Shown here: positions 35,621 through 44,889 of the stretch, one piece after another
Layout of the letters: each line of letters begins with the position of its first letter
How positions within the stretch are numbered: position 1 is the stretch's first letter
NCBI RefSeq assembly: GCF_000427405.1
Contig: NZ_KE386491.1
Span: forward strand, 1,471,001-1,535,000
Direction: 5' to 3'
Origin: Flectobacillus major DSM 103
GTDB lineage: Bacteria > Bacteroidota > Bacteroidia > Cytophagales > Spirosomataceae
DNA: 64,000 bases
The notes under the pieces: generated by a model
The model's input: only the letters and a program-made list of their open reading frames with translations
What the model was told of the DNA's origin: nothing
Databases searched by the model: none
Program-made: the position numbers and the translations under genes

Positions 35621-36652
35621 TTACTGCAAAATATGTTGGTTTACTTGATCGAGCCAAAATGTTTGACCTGTACAGTTCCAGTGAGTATCGCTTTTGAGAT
35701 AATAAGCCTCGGGGTTTTTCTTAAAAACATTGTAGGTATCGATAAATGGAGTTTTTAAGGCCGAATGTGTTTGAATACGCTCTATTAGGTGGTTGTATCG
35801 ACCCAGCGTAGGGTCTAAAATACTTACTTTGTTGGGAATAAGCGACACATAAACGGCATCGAAGCCTAAGTTTTTATAATTTTCTTCAGTTTGATTAATT
35901 GATGCCACAAACGTGTCTATTTCTTGGTTTGTCACTGGGTAAAATGCTGAAGTTATTTTACTAGCATCGGCTTCTTCAAAATAAAAAAGGGCTTTTTTGT
36001 TTTGTGATATTACCACTTTAGGCTCGGTTCTATCAAAATAGCAGAGGTTAAAATCAGCCTTTAATTCTCTAAACCAAAGGAAAAAATCATAGTTGAATAA
36101 GGTATGTTCTAGCCTTTCTTCGGTCATTTTGGGAAAAACAAAAGCCAATATTTCTTCTGTTTTGTGATAAATAAGTCGTTTCCAAGAAGGATGAGAAAAT
36201 GAACTTGCCTGCTTATTTTGGGAGTCAAGAATAAGATTACTGGCTGGTTTGGCAAAATGATCCTTTAGGGTTCTTTCTACCGTTTCTACTACCAAAATAT
36301 TGGTTTTGGTGGTATCTAGCTGTATTTGCTCTGTGCGAGTCCAATGAACATAAGTGTATTTTTCGGCTTTCAAATCGTGTGCTTTTACACGCTCTGGTTC
36401 GGTAAAGCTATCACCAATGATATACAAATGTATGGGTTTTTTGCGACTAGAATCGGGTAGGGCAGTGGCACAAGGTTGGCGGTTTTCTTTGAACGCCGAC
36501 AAATACGACAAGCGGTACAAGTCGCCATGACGATAATCGTCGGGTACAATGCCAGCTTTTGTTACTTCTCGGTATACAATCGGAGAATAGGCTTCTAACC
36601 ATAAAAATATGGATAGGACAAGGGCGATATATTTGAGAATACGAGTAATCAT
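35621..36652 (-). CDS. SGNH/AlgX-like putative O-acetyltransferase
   Basis: 343 residues from ATG 36652. That start overlaps the TAA of the MBOAT gene by one base (TAATG), so the two are translationally coupled; a longer frame upstream to 36733 would run into the MBOAT coding sequence and is unlikely. One N-terminal TM (about 5-20) is followed by a periplasmic SGNH-type domain: LYIIGDSFTEPER supplies the catalytic Ser, and LKSDTHWNCTGQTFW near the C-terminus the D-x-x-H block. AlgX/AlgJ- and DltD-type enzymes receive acyl groups moved across the membrane by an MBOAT partner, which is exactly the neighbour here. The acceptor is probably a surface or exported glycan. Confidence 0.83.
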   Translation of the reverse strand: MITRILKYIALVLSIFLWLEAYSPIVYREVTKAGIVPDDYRHGDLYRLSYLSAFKENRQPCATALPDSSRKKPIHLYIIGDSFTEPERVKAHDLKAEKYTYVHWTRTEQIQLDTTKTNILVVETVERTLKDHFAKPASNLILDSQNKQASSFSHPSWKRLIYHKTEEILAFVFPKMTEERLEHTLFNYDFFLWFRELKADFNLCYFDRTEPKVVISQNKKALFYFEEADASKITSAFYPVTNQEIDTFVASINQTEENYKNLGFDAVYVSLIPNKVSILDPTLGRYNHLIERIQTHSALKTPFIDTYNVFKKNPEAYYLKSDTHWNCTGQTFWLDQVNQHILQ

Positions 36653-38058
36653 TAGAACTGAAAATAGATAAATTGATTGGTATTGAAAACCCCTAAAAAG
36701 TAAATGAAGAAGGCCAAAATACTCATTAAACATACAAATTTGAGAGTACTACGAGTATTTACATAAAAGAACTTCAAATCTTTTATTAACAACAACGCAA
36801 TAAGCACTACCGAAAACAGTAATTCTGTGCCATTGAGAGGACTTTGTAGGGTGTCTGAAAGTGAGAAATAGCTAATTTTTTGAAGAATCAAAAAGGCATC
36901 GTGTGTATTTTGAGCCCTAAAAAATACCCATGCTAGCATAACTAATATAAAAGTACTAATAAGGTTGAGGCCTTTGCCAAGGTTATTGTCGGGCAAACGC
37001 CACTGAGGGAAATATTTATTGCGAAGCATGGCTATAATCAAATAACAGCCGTGTAGGCATCCCCAAATAACAAAAGTCCATTTGGCCCCATGCCACAAAC
37101 CACTAACCATAAAAACCGTAAACTGATTGAAATACTTACGCCATTCGGCTACTCTGTTGCCTCCCAATGAAATATACAGATAATCTCTAAACCACGTTGA
37201 AAGGGAAATATGCCAGCGTCGCCAAAATTCGGAAATAGATTTTGAAAAATAGGGACTTCTGAAGTTTTCCATTAGCTCAAACCCCATGACCCGTGCCGAC
37301 CCCAAAGCCATTTCGGAATAACCCGAAAAGTCGCAATAAATCTGGAAAGTATAAAAGAATGTTGCCAACAACAACGAAAGCCCGTTGCGTTCGGCGGGGC
37401 TATTATAGCAATAGTCTACTAAGATGGCAAGGCGGTCGGCTATTACTACTTTTTTGAATAACCCCCAAGCCATTAAAAACAAGCCACTTTTTACCTTTTC
37501 CCAATCAAATCGGTGAAACTGATGGAATTGGTGCAAGACATTCTGAGGGCGTTCGATTGGCCCTGCTACAAGCTGCGGGTAAAACATCACATAAAGCGCA
37601 TAGATACCAAAATGTCGTTCTGCTTTTTCGTTGCCACGATATACCTCAATGGTATAGCTCATGGCCTGAAAGGTATGAAACGAAAGTCCAACGGGTAACA
37701 AAATATCTAAGGCTCGAATAGGATTTTTGAGGTCGACAAGCCCAAGAATAGCACTCAGGTTGTCGTTGAGGAAGTTATAATATTTGAAAAAAGCCAAAAT
37801 ACCGATATTTGAAATAAGGCTTATGACCAATAATAACTTGCGCTTATGAATATTCTGCTCATTTTCAAGCCAAATACCTGCAAAGTAGTCGATAACAATT
37901 GTTGAAAATAGGATAAGAATATAGATAGGCTGAAAAATCATGTAGAAATAACAGCTCGACAAAAGCAGGAGTCGCCATCTACCAGACCAGCCCAAGCTAA
38001 AATAGCCTAGTGTAACAATAATAAAGAATAAAAGAAAATGTATCGTATTGAATAACAT
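36652..38058 (-). CDS. MBOAT-family O-acyltransferase (AlgI-like)
   Basis: 468 residues from ATG 38058 (MLFNTIHFLLFF, the typical start of this family; an upstream TTG at 38079 adds seven atypical residues). It has about 11 TM helices. Conserved blocks include QLVAGPIERPQNVLHQF, FQIYCDFSGYSEMALGSARVMGF, FWRRWHISLSTWFRDYLYI and the catalytic His in VSGLWHGAKWTF. It moves acetyl or acyl groups from the cytosol to an acceptor on the far side. It is coupled to the SGNH gene; together they probably O-acetylate an exopolysaccharide or envelope glycan. The preceding 884-residue gene lies 51 bp upstream and may be in the same operon. Confidence 0.93.
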   Translation of the reverse strand: MLFNTIHFLLFFIIVTLGYFSLGWSGRWRLLLLSSCYFYMIFQPIYILILFSTIVIDYFAGIWLENEQNIHKRKLLLVISLISNIGILAFFKYYNFLNDNLSAILGLVDLKNPIRALDILLPVGLSFHTFQAMSYTIEVYRGNEKAERHFGIYALYVMFYPQLVAGPIERPQNVLHQFHQFHRFDWEKVKSGLFLMAWGLFKKVVIADRLAILVDYCYNSPAERNGLSLLLATFFYTFQIYCDFSGYSEMALGSARVMGFELMENFRSPYFSKSISEFWRRWHISLSTWFRDYLYISLGGNRVAEWRKYFNQFTVFMVSGLWHGAKWTFVIWGCLHGCYLIIAMLRNKYFPQWRLPDNNLGKGLNLISTFILVMLAWVFFRAQNTHDAFLILQKISYFSLSDTLQSPLNGTELLFSVVLIALLLIKDLKFFYVNTRSTLKFVCLMSILAFFIYFLGVFNTNQFIYFQF

Positions 38059-38109
38059 AATATTAAAAAGGCATTTCAATGACAGAAAATTACCAATGAA
38101 ATCAAGTTT

Positions 38110-40764
38110 TTATTTGAGTTTAACAGACCAAGTGTCGATACTCGTGCCTGTATGAGTCGTAATAATGAGTTTGTTATATGATTCAGCGTAGGTTATTGAT
38201 GGGGCCGATTGCGACAAAATAGGTTTGTCAGACACCAATTCGCCTTTTTCATCATAAAGAGTATAGCTTGTCCATCCGTTAAACAATGCAAAGAACTTTT
38301 TGCCAGCACCAAGGTTGTAATACTTGAGGTATTTTCTGCCAAAAGTAAGGTTTTTCAAGGTAAAAATCTCTTTATCATTTTTATCTAAAACTGTAACAGT
38401 TTTGTTGTTGCTACGCACAACAACCCAGTCGTTGGGCTTTTCGGAGGCACAAATGGCAAATTTATATTCGTTATCAGGTCTAAAAAACTGGTTTTTTTGA
38501 AGTATTTTTCCCGAAAAATCAATTTTCAATAATTCCCCTTTTTGCCCCATCAGCAAGATATTGGCATTGCCGTCATTGATGTCTAACACAGGGCTAGACA
38601 AAGGCTGAATGTTGGTTTGTATAGGAAAACCAGATGCTATGCTGCCATTGGTATTGATAAGCGAAAGTTTACCATTTTCATCAAGACATACCACAAACAA
38701 GTTACCTTTGACCATTAGGGTAGGTAAAGGACAAAATACGTTATTGATTGGGGCTATTTTCTGTGAAAAAATCAGGTTGAGGGTTAGTTTATCGAAAGTA
38801 AACTGATAGCCATTGGCATTAAGCATGGTTAGTTCGTTGCTACCATTTGTTTCAAAAATTGCCAATCCTTTTGCATTGAGTCCTTTTACATTTGGGCTTG
38901 TTAGTACATCAAAGCCATCGTCTGTTCGAGTAAGAATATAGGCTTTTTGGGTGGTTACAATGAACAAACGTTGAAGTTTATCACCTCGCACTTTCATAAA
39001 TTTGGGTTCATCTACCATTTTTCCTGCTAAGGCATAATGCCACACCTTTTTGCCATTTACTAATAAATACAGTTGATTATCAGTGTTTTGCACTAAAATT
39101 TCCTGTTTTTTAGTTTGTGGGTTTGTCAAGAAAAAGGGTTTGAATACAATACCTTGGGCAATACTATTGAGTTTTACCAAAACATTACTGTATTTGCTAA
39201 GCCCCAAGGCCGCTCCAAGATGATTTTGTAGTAGCGTTAATATTCCTTTTTCTTCGTTGCTCTGGAATAATATGTAATCAAATGCTCCTAGATTTTCTTG
39301 GAAGGTTTTGGCTTGTGCTAACCAATGAGTATTGAGAATTCCGCCTAGCATAGGAATGGCTTTGGCATGGTCAATCACAAGCGTTAGGTTGGCGGGTTGG
39401 CAGTTTTTTAGTAGCTGTTGTTGCCGACTACTGCTTGCCCAAACTTCGTTTTTGCTGATACTCAGGAGGTAGTCTTGCAAGGTGGCAAGGTTGCTACCAA
39501 GTACAATATAGTCTTTATATTCTGTAAAAATACAGTCGTTGAAACCATAAAAAATAGGCCCCAAAACAAGAGCTGGAAACTCCTTCACTCCTAAAGCAAT
39601 AAGGCCAAAGCTACCAAATTGCATATTGAACGGCTTTTGCTCTTTTTTTTGAGCTACCTGCAACGCAATCGCTCTGAAATCTTGGACAAGATCTTTGTTT
39701 TTGATTAATACTATCTTATTATTTTTTGCAATATCACCCGTTTCGATATTCAATAGGCTTACCTCGTTGTTGATTTTTTTTGAAACACTTTTAAAATCAA
39801 TATCAAATTCGTCTTTTGCTTTATCTTTTAGCTTACTCAAAAAAGCATCATGTTGGATTTGTTTGGCACAGGCATCGTTGAGGCTGGTTACATCTTCAAC
39901 AGGAAAAGACAACAACATCGAGCAATTAATAGGAATCATATTGCCCGCCGAGAAGGCTTTTGAGGGTTGTTCGCCAAATAACTCTTGATTACCACTTACC
40001 GAATAAGCGGTGATTTTCTTAGCCTTAAATTCGGCAATATGCCATGACAATGACGTATTGATAATTTTGCTAAGAAATGGAGCTGTAGTATGCTTTTTTT
40101 CACAGATTTGAGTCCCAAATTTTTCGATAGCATTGGCATTGATATGACTTACCAATACCGTCGAATCGGTAAAATTGCTATAATCTTTTAGTAATAAATT
40201 GTTGGCCCAACTATGTTTTTTGTGAAGAAGGATTTCTTCTAAAGTTAGGCTTGATTGACTGTATATAAGGAAGTTATCTTTAATGATATAAGCAAGTAAT
40301 GGCTTGGCCGACTGCGTAAAAATCTCATGGATTTTTTGTCCTTCAGTGGTATGAGTAATAGAACGAATACCCTCGGTATTTTTACCAAGGTTGAGTAATT
40401 TATCTAAAAAGAGTTCATCTTCAGTAACCAATGGAATATAATTAACCAACGATATGTGGTCTTTTGACTGAGGAATAAAAGCAAAATAGAGCAATTTTTT
40501 GTTAAGAAACTGATGAATTTCGGTTGAAGAAAAGCCTATTTCTTTAAAAAAAGCCAATTGTTTGGGTAGTACATTGGCAACAGGCACTTGCTGAATAAGC
40601 GGGGCTTTGTTGGTATTGAGCCACTGGGTTGTTTCAAGAAGTAATAGGGTATTATCGGGAATAAAATCAGTAATGACACTACTGGCTGAGGTGATTTTCT
40701 TGTAATAGAATATTCCCCCAACTCCTAACAGACAGACAAGTAGGATGAGCCATTTTTTTTTCAT
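38110..40764 (-). CDS. Large membrane-anchored protein, DUF3352-like plus propeller-like C-terminus
   Basis: 884 residues. An N-terminal TM/signal anchor lies at about 5-22 (WLILLVCLLGVGGIFYY). Residues 30-520 resemble, weakly, the DUF3352-type exported proteins of this phylum (ITDFIPDNTLLLLETTQWLN and repeated KLLYFAFIPQSK-like beta strands). Residues about 550-884 contain repeated strand motifs with Asp-Gly-Asn/Asn-Gly turns (VVCLDENGKLSLINTNG, LMGQKGELLKIDFSGKI, VLDKNDKEIFTL) suggesting a beta-propeller. No catalytic motif was seen. The 51-bp gap to the MBOAT gene suggests co-transcription with the acylation pair. Function unknown. Confidence 0.75.
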   Translation of the reverse strand: MKKKWLILLVCLLGVGGIFYYKKITSASSVITDFIPDNTLLLLETTQWLNTNKAPLIQQVPVANVLPKQLAFFKEIGFSSTEIHQFLNKKLLYFAFIPQSKDHISLVNYIPLVTEDELFLDKLLNLGKNTEGIRSITHTTEGQKIHEIFTQSAKPLLAYIIKDNFLIYSQSSLTLEEILLHKKHSWANNLLLKDYSNFTDSTVLVSHINANAIEKFGTQICEKKHTTAPFLSKIINTSLSWHIAEFKAKKITAYSVSGNQELFGEQPSKAFSAGNMIPINCSMLLSFPVEDVTSLNDACAKQIQHDAFLSKLKDKAKDEFDIDFKSVSKKINNEVSLLNIETGDIAKNNKIVLIKNKDLVQDFRAIALQVAQKKEQKPFNMQFGSFGLIALGVKEFPALVLGPIFYGFNDCIFTEYKDYIVLGSNLATLQDYLLSISKNEVWASSSRQQQLLKNCQPANLTLVIDHAKAIPMLGGILNTHWLAQAKTFQENLGAFDYILFQSNEEKGILTLLQNHLGAALGLSKYSNVLVKLNSIAQGIVFKPFFLTNPQTKKQEILVQNTDNQLYLLVNGKKVWHYALAGKMVDEPKFMKVRGDKLQRLFIVTTQKAYILTRTDDGFDVLTSPNVKGLNAKGLAIFETNGSNELTMLNANGYQFTFDKLTLNLIFSQKIAPINNVFCPLPTLMVKGNLFVVCLDENGKLSLINTNGSIASGFPIQTNIQPLSSPVLDINDGNANILLMGQKGELLKIDFSGKILQKNQFFRPDNEYKFAICASEKPNDWVVVRSNNKTVTVLDKNDKEIFTLKNLTFGRKYLKYYNLGAGKKFFALFNGWTSYTLYDEKGELVSDKPILSQSAPSITYAESYNKLIITTHTGTSIDTWSVKLK

Positions 40765-40840
40765 ACTGAGATAATTTATGAAGCAGTAGTGCCAAATATG
40801 TTGCCAAAGATAAACATTAAGCCTCTGCTTACAAATATTG

Positions 40841-40883
40841 AACGGGAATAGCTTCGGAGTTTTCTCGTCAAACTATTCCCGTT
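40841..40883 (-). terminator. Hairpin after the FAD oxidoreductase gene
   Basis: 11-bp stem AACGGGAATAG/CTATTCCCGTT (40841-40851 against 40873-40883), 21-base loop, 23 bp after the oxidoreductase stop. There is a weak U-tract on the minus strand (CAATATTTG). Confidence 0.55.
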
Positions 40884-40905
40884 GTATACAAACGAAGTTA
40901 ATATA

Positions 40906-42297
40906 TTATTTTCCCCACATGGCATTAGCCGTATCTGGGAAGAAAAGCGTCAACTCTGGAACACCTAATACTACTCTGTTAGCCCATTCTACACCTTGCA
41001 TCAACGAGTGGTCTTGGTTAGATACTTCGTATTTCCAAGCTCCAAAGCGGCCACGAGAATAAATATCAAATTTTTCTAATTGAGGAAGTACTTCTTTCAG
41101 AATACCGTCTCTCTCTACTGATGGCGTTGGATAGCCATAATTAGTAGAAAACAAAAACTCAGACACAATATCATCTTCCGACTCTATAAGCTTATCTTCA
41201 ATCATAGCCCTAACGGTGTCTTTGATTAAAGAAGCTCGGTCTACAGGCTTACATTCTGATTCACTAACCTCTGCCATCAACGACCACTGGGTGTTGATAT
41301 CAGGTACGTTGAATGGGCTATAATTAGAGAATACCGTAATTCTGTAGTATGGACTATTCTTTTCGGGGAAATACATCCAACATTTTGTTGCTAATTCAGG
41401 ATTAGGTTTACCTTTCAAACCAATACCGATTACATTGGTAGATGAGTGTTTTAAGCCCTGAGCGATGGTTGAATATTTTGTGTCTAACCCTTCAACTTTA
41501 GTCGAGAAAATGTCTAATGGCATGGTATTCATCAAATAATCATATTCGATTTCACGACCATCGGCCAAGATGATTTTTTTGTTGGCTGCAATTACTTGCT
41601 CGACAGAAGCGTTGAACAAAACGTTTTCTTCGCCTACCAAGTCACCAACGGCTTTCCAAATAGCACCAGTACCGCCATGTTTAGGAAACTGGAACGTATT
41701 GTTTGGCCCCCAAGATAGGTCGTCTCTATCGAACAAAATATTTTGAGTTACTCTTTGCAAATCGGTTACAGCAACACGTTCGCCTACCCAGCTTGCATTC
41801 ATTTGAGCAGGATGGAAAGCCCATACCTTAAAATTATAAGGCAACATAAATACCTCAGCCAAGCCTTCGCCAAAAGTAGAAAGAATCCACTCGTGGAAGT
41901 TGGCAGGCTTTTTAGTAGCAGGGTTTTTGTACAATTTAATCAAACCCTCCAAGCATTTCCACATAGTTTCTTTACTGAGGTATTTGATATTGTTTTGGAA
42001 AGGATACGGTACAAAACGGTCTTCAATCCAAACCCAAGATTCTCGTTGGTGAGTCAGCCATCCATCTTCACCAAGAGCTTTCATCATAAGGTCATCAAAA
42101 TACTTGTAGTGTGAGAACTGAACGTGGCCACCGATGTCCCAAGTAAAGCCTTTATCATCTACAAAACTTGTTGCCAAACCACCAATATAGTTTTCTTTTT
42201 CAAGAATAATGAAGTCAGTAATTCCAAGTTCTTTTAAACGATAGGCCGCTCCAAGACCCGTTGGCCCAGAGCCAATAATGACATATTTATATTTCAT
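40906..42297 (-). CDS. FAD-dependent amine-oxidase/protoporphyrinogen-oxidase-like protein
   Basis: 463 residues. It has a dinucleotide-binding N-terminus (KYVIIGSGPTGLGAAYRLKEL, then FIILEKENYIGGLATSF) and a conserved DIGGHVQF block as in UDP-galactopyranose mutase and protoporphyrinogen-oxidase-like enzymes. Residues 100-330 are the substrate cap and the C-terminus returns to the FAD fold (SRGRFGAWKYEVSNQDHSLMQGVEWANRVV). The family includes sugar-nucleotide mutases and uncharacterised glycan-locus oxidoreductases. Location beside a GT2 glycosyltransferase (91 bp upstream) and acyltransferases favours envelope-sugar chemistry over heme synthesis. The exact reaction cannot be assigned. Confidence 0.82.
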   Translation of the reverse strand: MKYKYVIIGSGPTGLGAAYRLKELGITDFIILEKENYIGGLATSFVDDKGFTWDIGGHVQFSHYKYFDDLMMKALGEDGWLTHQRESWVWIEDRFVPYPFQNNIKYLSKETMWKCLEGLIKLYKNPATKKPANFHEWILSTFGEGLAEVFMLPYNFKVWAFHPAQMNASWVGERVAVTDLQRVTQNILFDRDDLSWGPNNTFQFPKHGGTGAIWKAVGDLVGEENVLFNASVEQVIAANKKIILADGREIEYDYLMNTMPLDIFSTKVEGLDTKYSTIAQGLKHSSTNVIGIGLKGKPNPELATKCWMYFPEKNSPYYRITVFSNYSPFNVPDINTQWSLMAEVSESECKPVDRASLIKDTVRAMIEDKLIESEDDIVSEFLFSTNYGYPTPSVERDGILKEVLPQLEKFDIYSRGRFGAWKYEVSNQDHSLMQGVEWANRVVLGVPELTLFFPDTANAMWGK

Positions 42298-42387
42298 AAA
42301 GAAAAAATTATTTGTCTGCCAGAAAGGCGTTTTATCTATGTTGAGGTAGTTTGTTTTATATGCAAGTACAGTACTTCAAATATCTAC

Positions 42388-43128
42388 CTATTTCAAATTT
42401 TTAATTTTGGTATTAAGCTCCAAGCGGAAGTTGAGCAACTCCTTAAAGCTTTGCCAGCATACCTTCAACAGTTTCATTTTTTGGATAGAAACTTCGCCAG
42501 TTGCTCTTTCTTTATGAACAATCGGGATATTGAATAGTTCTTGTCCTGATTTTTTGGCCATAATAGCGATAAAAATGTTAGGAGCAAAAGGTACAGGATT
42601 TGGAAGTTGAGCCAAGAGTTTTTTCAAGAAAGAACCTTTAATCAAACGGAATGGAATATTAGAGTCCATGATAAAAGTACCATACACAAAAAACATACTC
42701 CAACGTAAAATTCTTGTAATAAATAGCCTGAAAATTGCATCGTGACGAACCTGACGGTAGCCCAAAATAAAGTCTGATTGGGTTCTTTTCTCCCATAGTT
42801 TTTTTACATCTTCTGGGATAAACTGGTCATCAGAGTCGGTTTGGAACACATATTCAGCTCCTAATTCAACGGCTTTACGATAAGCATGAACAACAGCATT
42901 GCCATGTCCTCCGTTGGGTTGATGCACTACAACAAGTTTAGGGTATTGAGGTTGGATTTGGTCTAGGATTTTACCAGTTTTATCTTTAGAACCATCGTTT
43001 ACCACGATTAATCGGGTATTTTCTCCTGCGAATTCTGTATCTAAAAGGTCACTCCAGATTTTTACTACGTCTGCCATGCACTCTTCTTCGTTGTAAGCAG
43101 GCATGACGATGGCTAATTTAATACTCAT
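42388..43128 (-). CDS. Family 2 glycosyltransferase
   Basis: 246 residues, GT-A fold. Motifs: AIVMPAYNEEECMADVV at the N-terminus, RLIVVNDGSKDKTGKIL, then VFQTDSDDQFIPEDV with the metal-binding Asp-x-Asp. Residues about 135-165 (RLFITRILRWSMFFVYGTFIMDSNIPFRLI) are hydrophobic or amphipathic and may associate with the membrane, as in dolichol-phosphate-mannose-synthase-like enzymes. It probably transfers a sugar to a lipid carrier or glycan. It forms a pair with the FAD oxidoreductase gene downstream. Donor and acceptor are unknown. Confidence 0.92.
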   Translation of the reverse strand: MSIKLAIVMPAYNEEECMADVVKIWSDLLDTEFAGENTRLIVVNDGSKDKTGKILDQIQPQYPKLVVVHQPNGGHGNAVVHAYRKAVELGAEYVFQTDSDDQFIPEDVKKLWEKRTQSDFILGYRQVRHDAIFRLFITRILRWSMFFVYGTFIMDSNIPFRLIKGSFLKKLLAQLPNPVPFAPNIFIAIMAKKSGQELFNIPIVHKERATGEVSIQKMKLLKVCWQSFKELLNFRLELNTKIKNLK

Positions 43129-43304
43129 TAAAGAATTTGTTTGTCAGAACAGTTTTGTGCAATCATTTGCATTGCAAAAATACCTAATAAAGTCTGATTT
43201 TTGTAATGCAATTATTAAAAATGAAGAAATCTTAACTTTGTTTTTATCAAACGGTCTTTTGATTTCATCTAATCACTTTACTATTCTGTGGGTTAGCACA
43301 AGAA

Positions 43305-44423
43305 TTAATAGTTAAAATGTTTTTTCAAATCGTTGACAGGCTTTTCGATAAGATACCACGACAAAGTAGCCACTACAACAGTAATACATAGGTAAAGCCA
43401 TAATTCAAAGGCGAAATGGTGGGTAATACTAGGCACAAATTGTTGGAGCTTGTGCAAGATTCGCATGGTTGGGTGGCTTGGGTATTGGGTATGATAATAA
43501 TTGTAAACAAAGTTGTGGTACAAGTATATCCCATAACTAATACGTCCTAAATATACCGAAACGGGATTTTCTAAGAGCCAACGCATAGCTCCCTTAAAGC
43601 CTGATATGGCTCGAAGTATTAGGAAAAAGCTAAATAATGAACCCAAAAACCTTTCTAATACAAGATTGCCAAAATTATGAATCGCTTCAAAAGCTACTTT
43701 CGTATAAATTACTACCCCTATATACAATAGTAAACTGATGATTAAATACAGGTTTTTGTTGAGCTGCTCATAAATAGTATCTTTTTTGAAGGTATAAATA
43801 TAGGCCAAAAAACCTCCTAGTCCAAAGGCATCTAGGCAAGTTGGCATAAATACATATTGCACAACCCAATCGGTACCTCTAAACCACAAATACAGCCTTA
43901 AAGCCAATGAAACTAAAATCATTAGTGAAAATAGCTTCAGAAAATACTTTTTGGGTAAAAATAAAATAAGATAAGGGAAGATAAGATAGAACTGTTCTTC
44001 AACCGCCAATGACCACAAATGGTCCAATACGCCCAACCAATGTTTGTGAAAGGCAATATAGAGGTTGGTAGCATACAAAACCGTCCACGCTATGGTTTCT
44101 CGTACCATCGGAACGTTGAAATAATAACACGCAAAAATGGTAAGGAAGTAAACAGGAAATATACGCAGGCTTCTTCTAACAATAAATTGCTTGATAGTAA
44201 ACCAGTGGCTTCTTCCTATTTTTTCATCTTTGATTTTGCCAAGTATCAATATTCTGATAATTAAAAAGCCACTTAATACAAAAAACATCGTTACGCCCAA
44301 AGCTCCGAGCGGTAAAACATTTCGCTCTGAAAGCCAGTGGTCTACCAAAACCAACCCCACTGCTATTGTTCTGATACCATCTAATTGTGAAAAATAATTA
44401 TGTTCTGCTTTTTCTTTCGTCAT
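43305..44423 (-). CDS. Acyltransferase-3 (OafA/YrhL-type) membrane protein
   Basis: 372 residues, about 10 TM helices. The opening QLDGIRTIAVGLVLVDHWLSERNVLP carries the family's LDG-R and catalytic-type His. Further blocks are GFLIIRILI, WTVLYATNLYIAFH, DHLWSLAVEEQFYLIFP and the closing WYLIEKPVNDLKKHF. Members O-acetylate exported polysaccharides, O-antigen or peptidoglycan. It is the first gene of the glycan group and is separated from the GT2 gene by 176 bp. It has no fused SGNH domain, so acylation may be direct. Confidence 0.93.
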   Translation of the reverse strand: MTKEKAEHNYFSQLDGIRTIAVGLVLVDHWLSERNVLPLGALGVTMFFVLSGFLIIRILILGKIKDEKIGRSHWFTIKQFIVRRSLRIFPVYFLTIFACYYFNVPMVRETIAWTVLYATNLYIAFHKHWLGVLDHLWSLAVEEQFYLIFPYLILFLPKKYFLKLFSLMILVSLALRLYLWFRGTDWVVQYVFMPTCLDAFGLGGFLAYIYTFKKDTIYEQLNKNLYLIISLLLYIGVVIYTKVAFEAIHNFGNLVLERFLGSLFSFFLILRAISGFKGAMRWLLENPVSVYLGRISYGIYLYHNFVYNYYHTQYPSHPTMRILHKLQQFVPSITHHFAFELWLYLCITVVVATLSWYLIEKPVNDLKKHFNY

Positions 44424-44889
44424 TTCTAAGGTTTTTACTATAATTCAGTTTATGGGTAATGGCTATCTAGGTAATTGAGCAAGCTTTATTGGTAATTGAG
44501 TTTGTGCGTTTTTGGCTTATAGGCTAAAGTACGTGATAATAAAAACGATAAAAGTCTAGTATGGTCACTCAATAAATTATTTATCAGCTTGTATGGTTAC
44601 TCAATTGCTCAACCAAGGAAAATAGGGCTTTTAATAGGGCTAAAGGCTATTTTGTTTGGTACACAGGTTTGGGTATCTTTCAAAATTTCAGCAAAATCTT
44701 ATTCTTTTGAGAAAGCCAACACAAGATATGTTTGCTAAAGCACAAAAATAGGGTGTTTTTTTACCTTAGGCAAACTTGATTACATAAGCCTGTAGAGATA
44801 GTAAAACATTGCCTTAGTGTTATATTGCTGATTGTCAATTGTTTGTAGGTAAAAAAGGTAGGTGTTGTAGCTTACAACCGTTTAATAAT
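44424..44889. other. Intergenic region before the PD40-OmpA genes
   Basis: 466 bp. A short direct repeat GGTAATTGAG occurs twice (about 44472-44500) with loosely complementary CTCAATTG copies near 44594. No gene, terminator or RNA structure was recognised. Confidence 0.4.

Noticed and set aside
40906-42297. Naming the FAD protein as protoporphyrinogen oxidase (hemG/hemY).
   Set aside because: The N-terminal motifs fit several amine-oxidase-like families and the neighbours are glycan genes; no heme gene is nearby.
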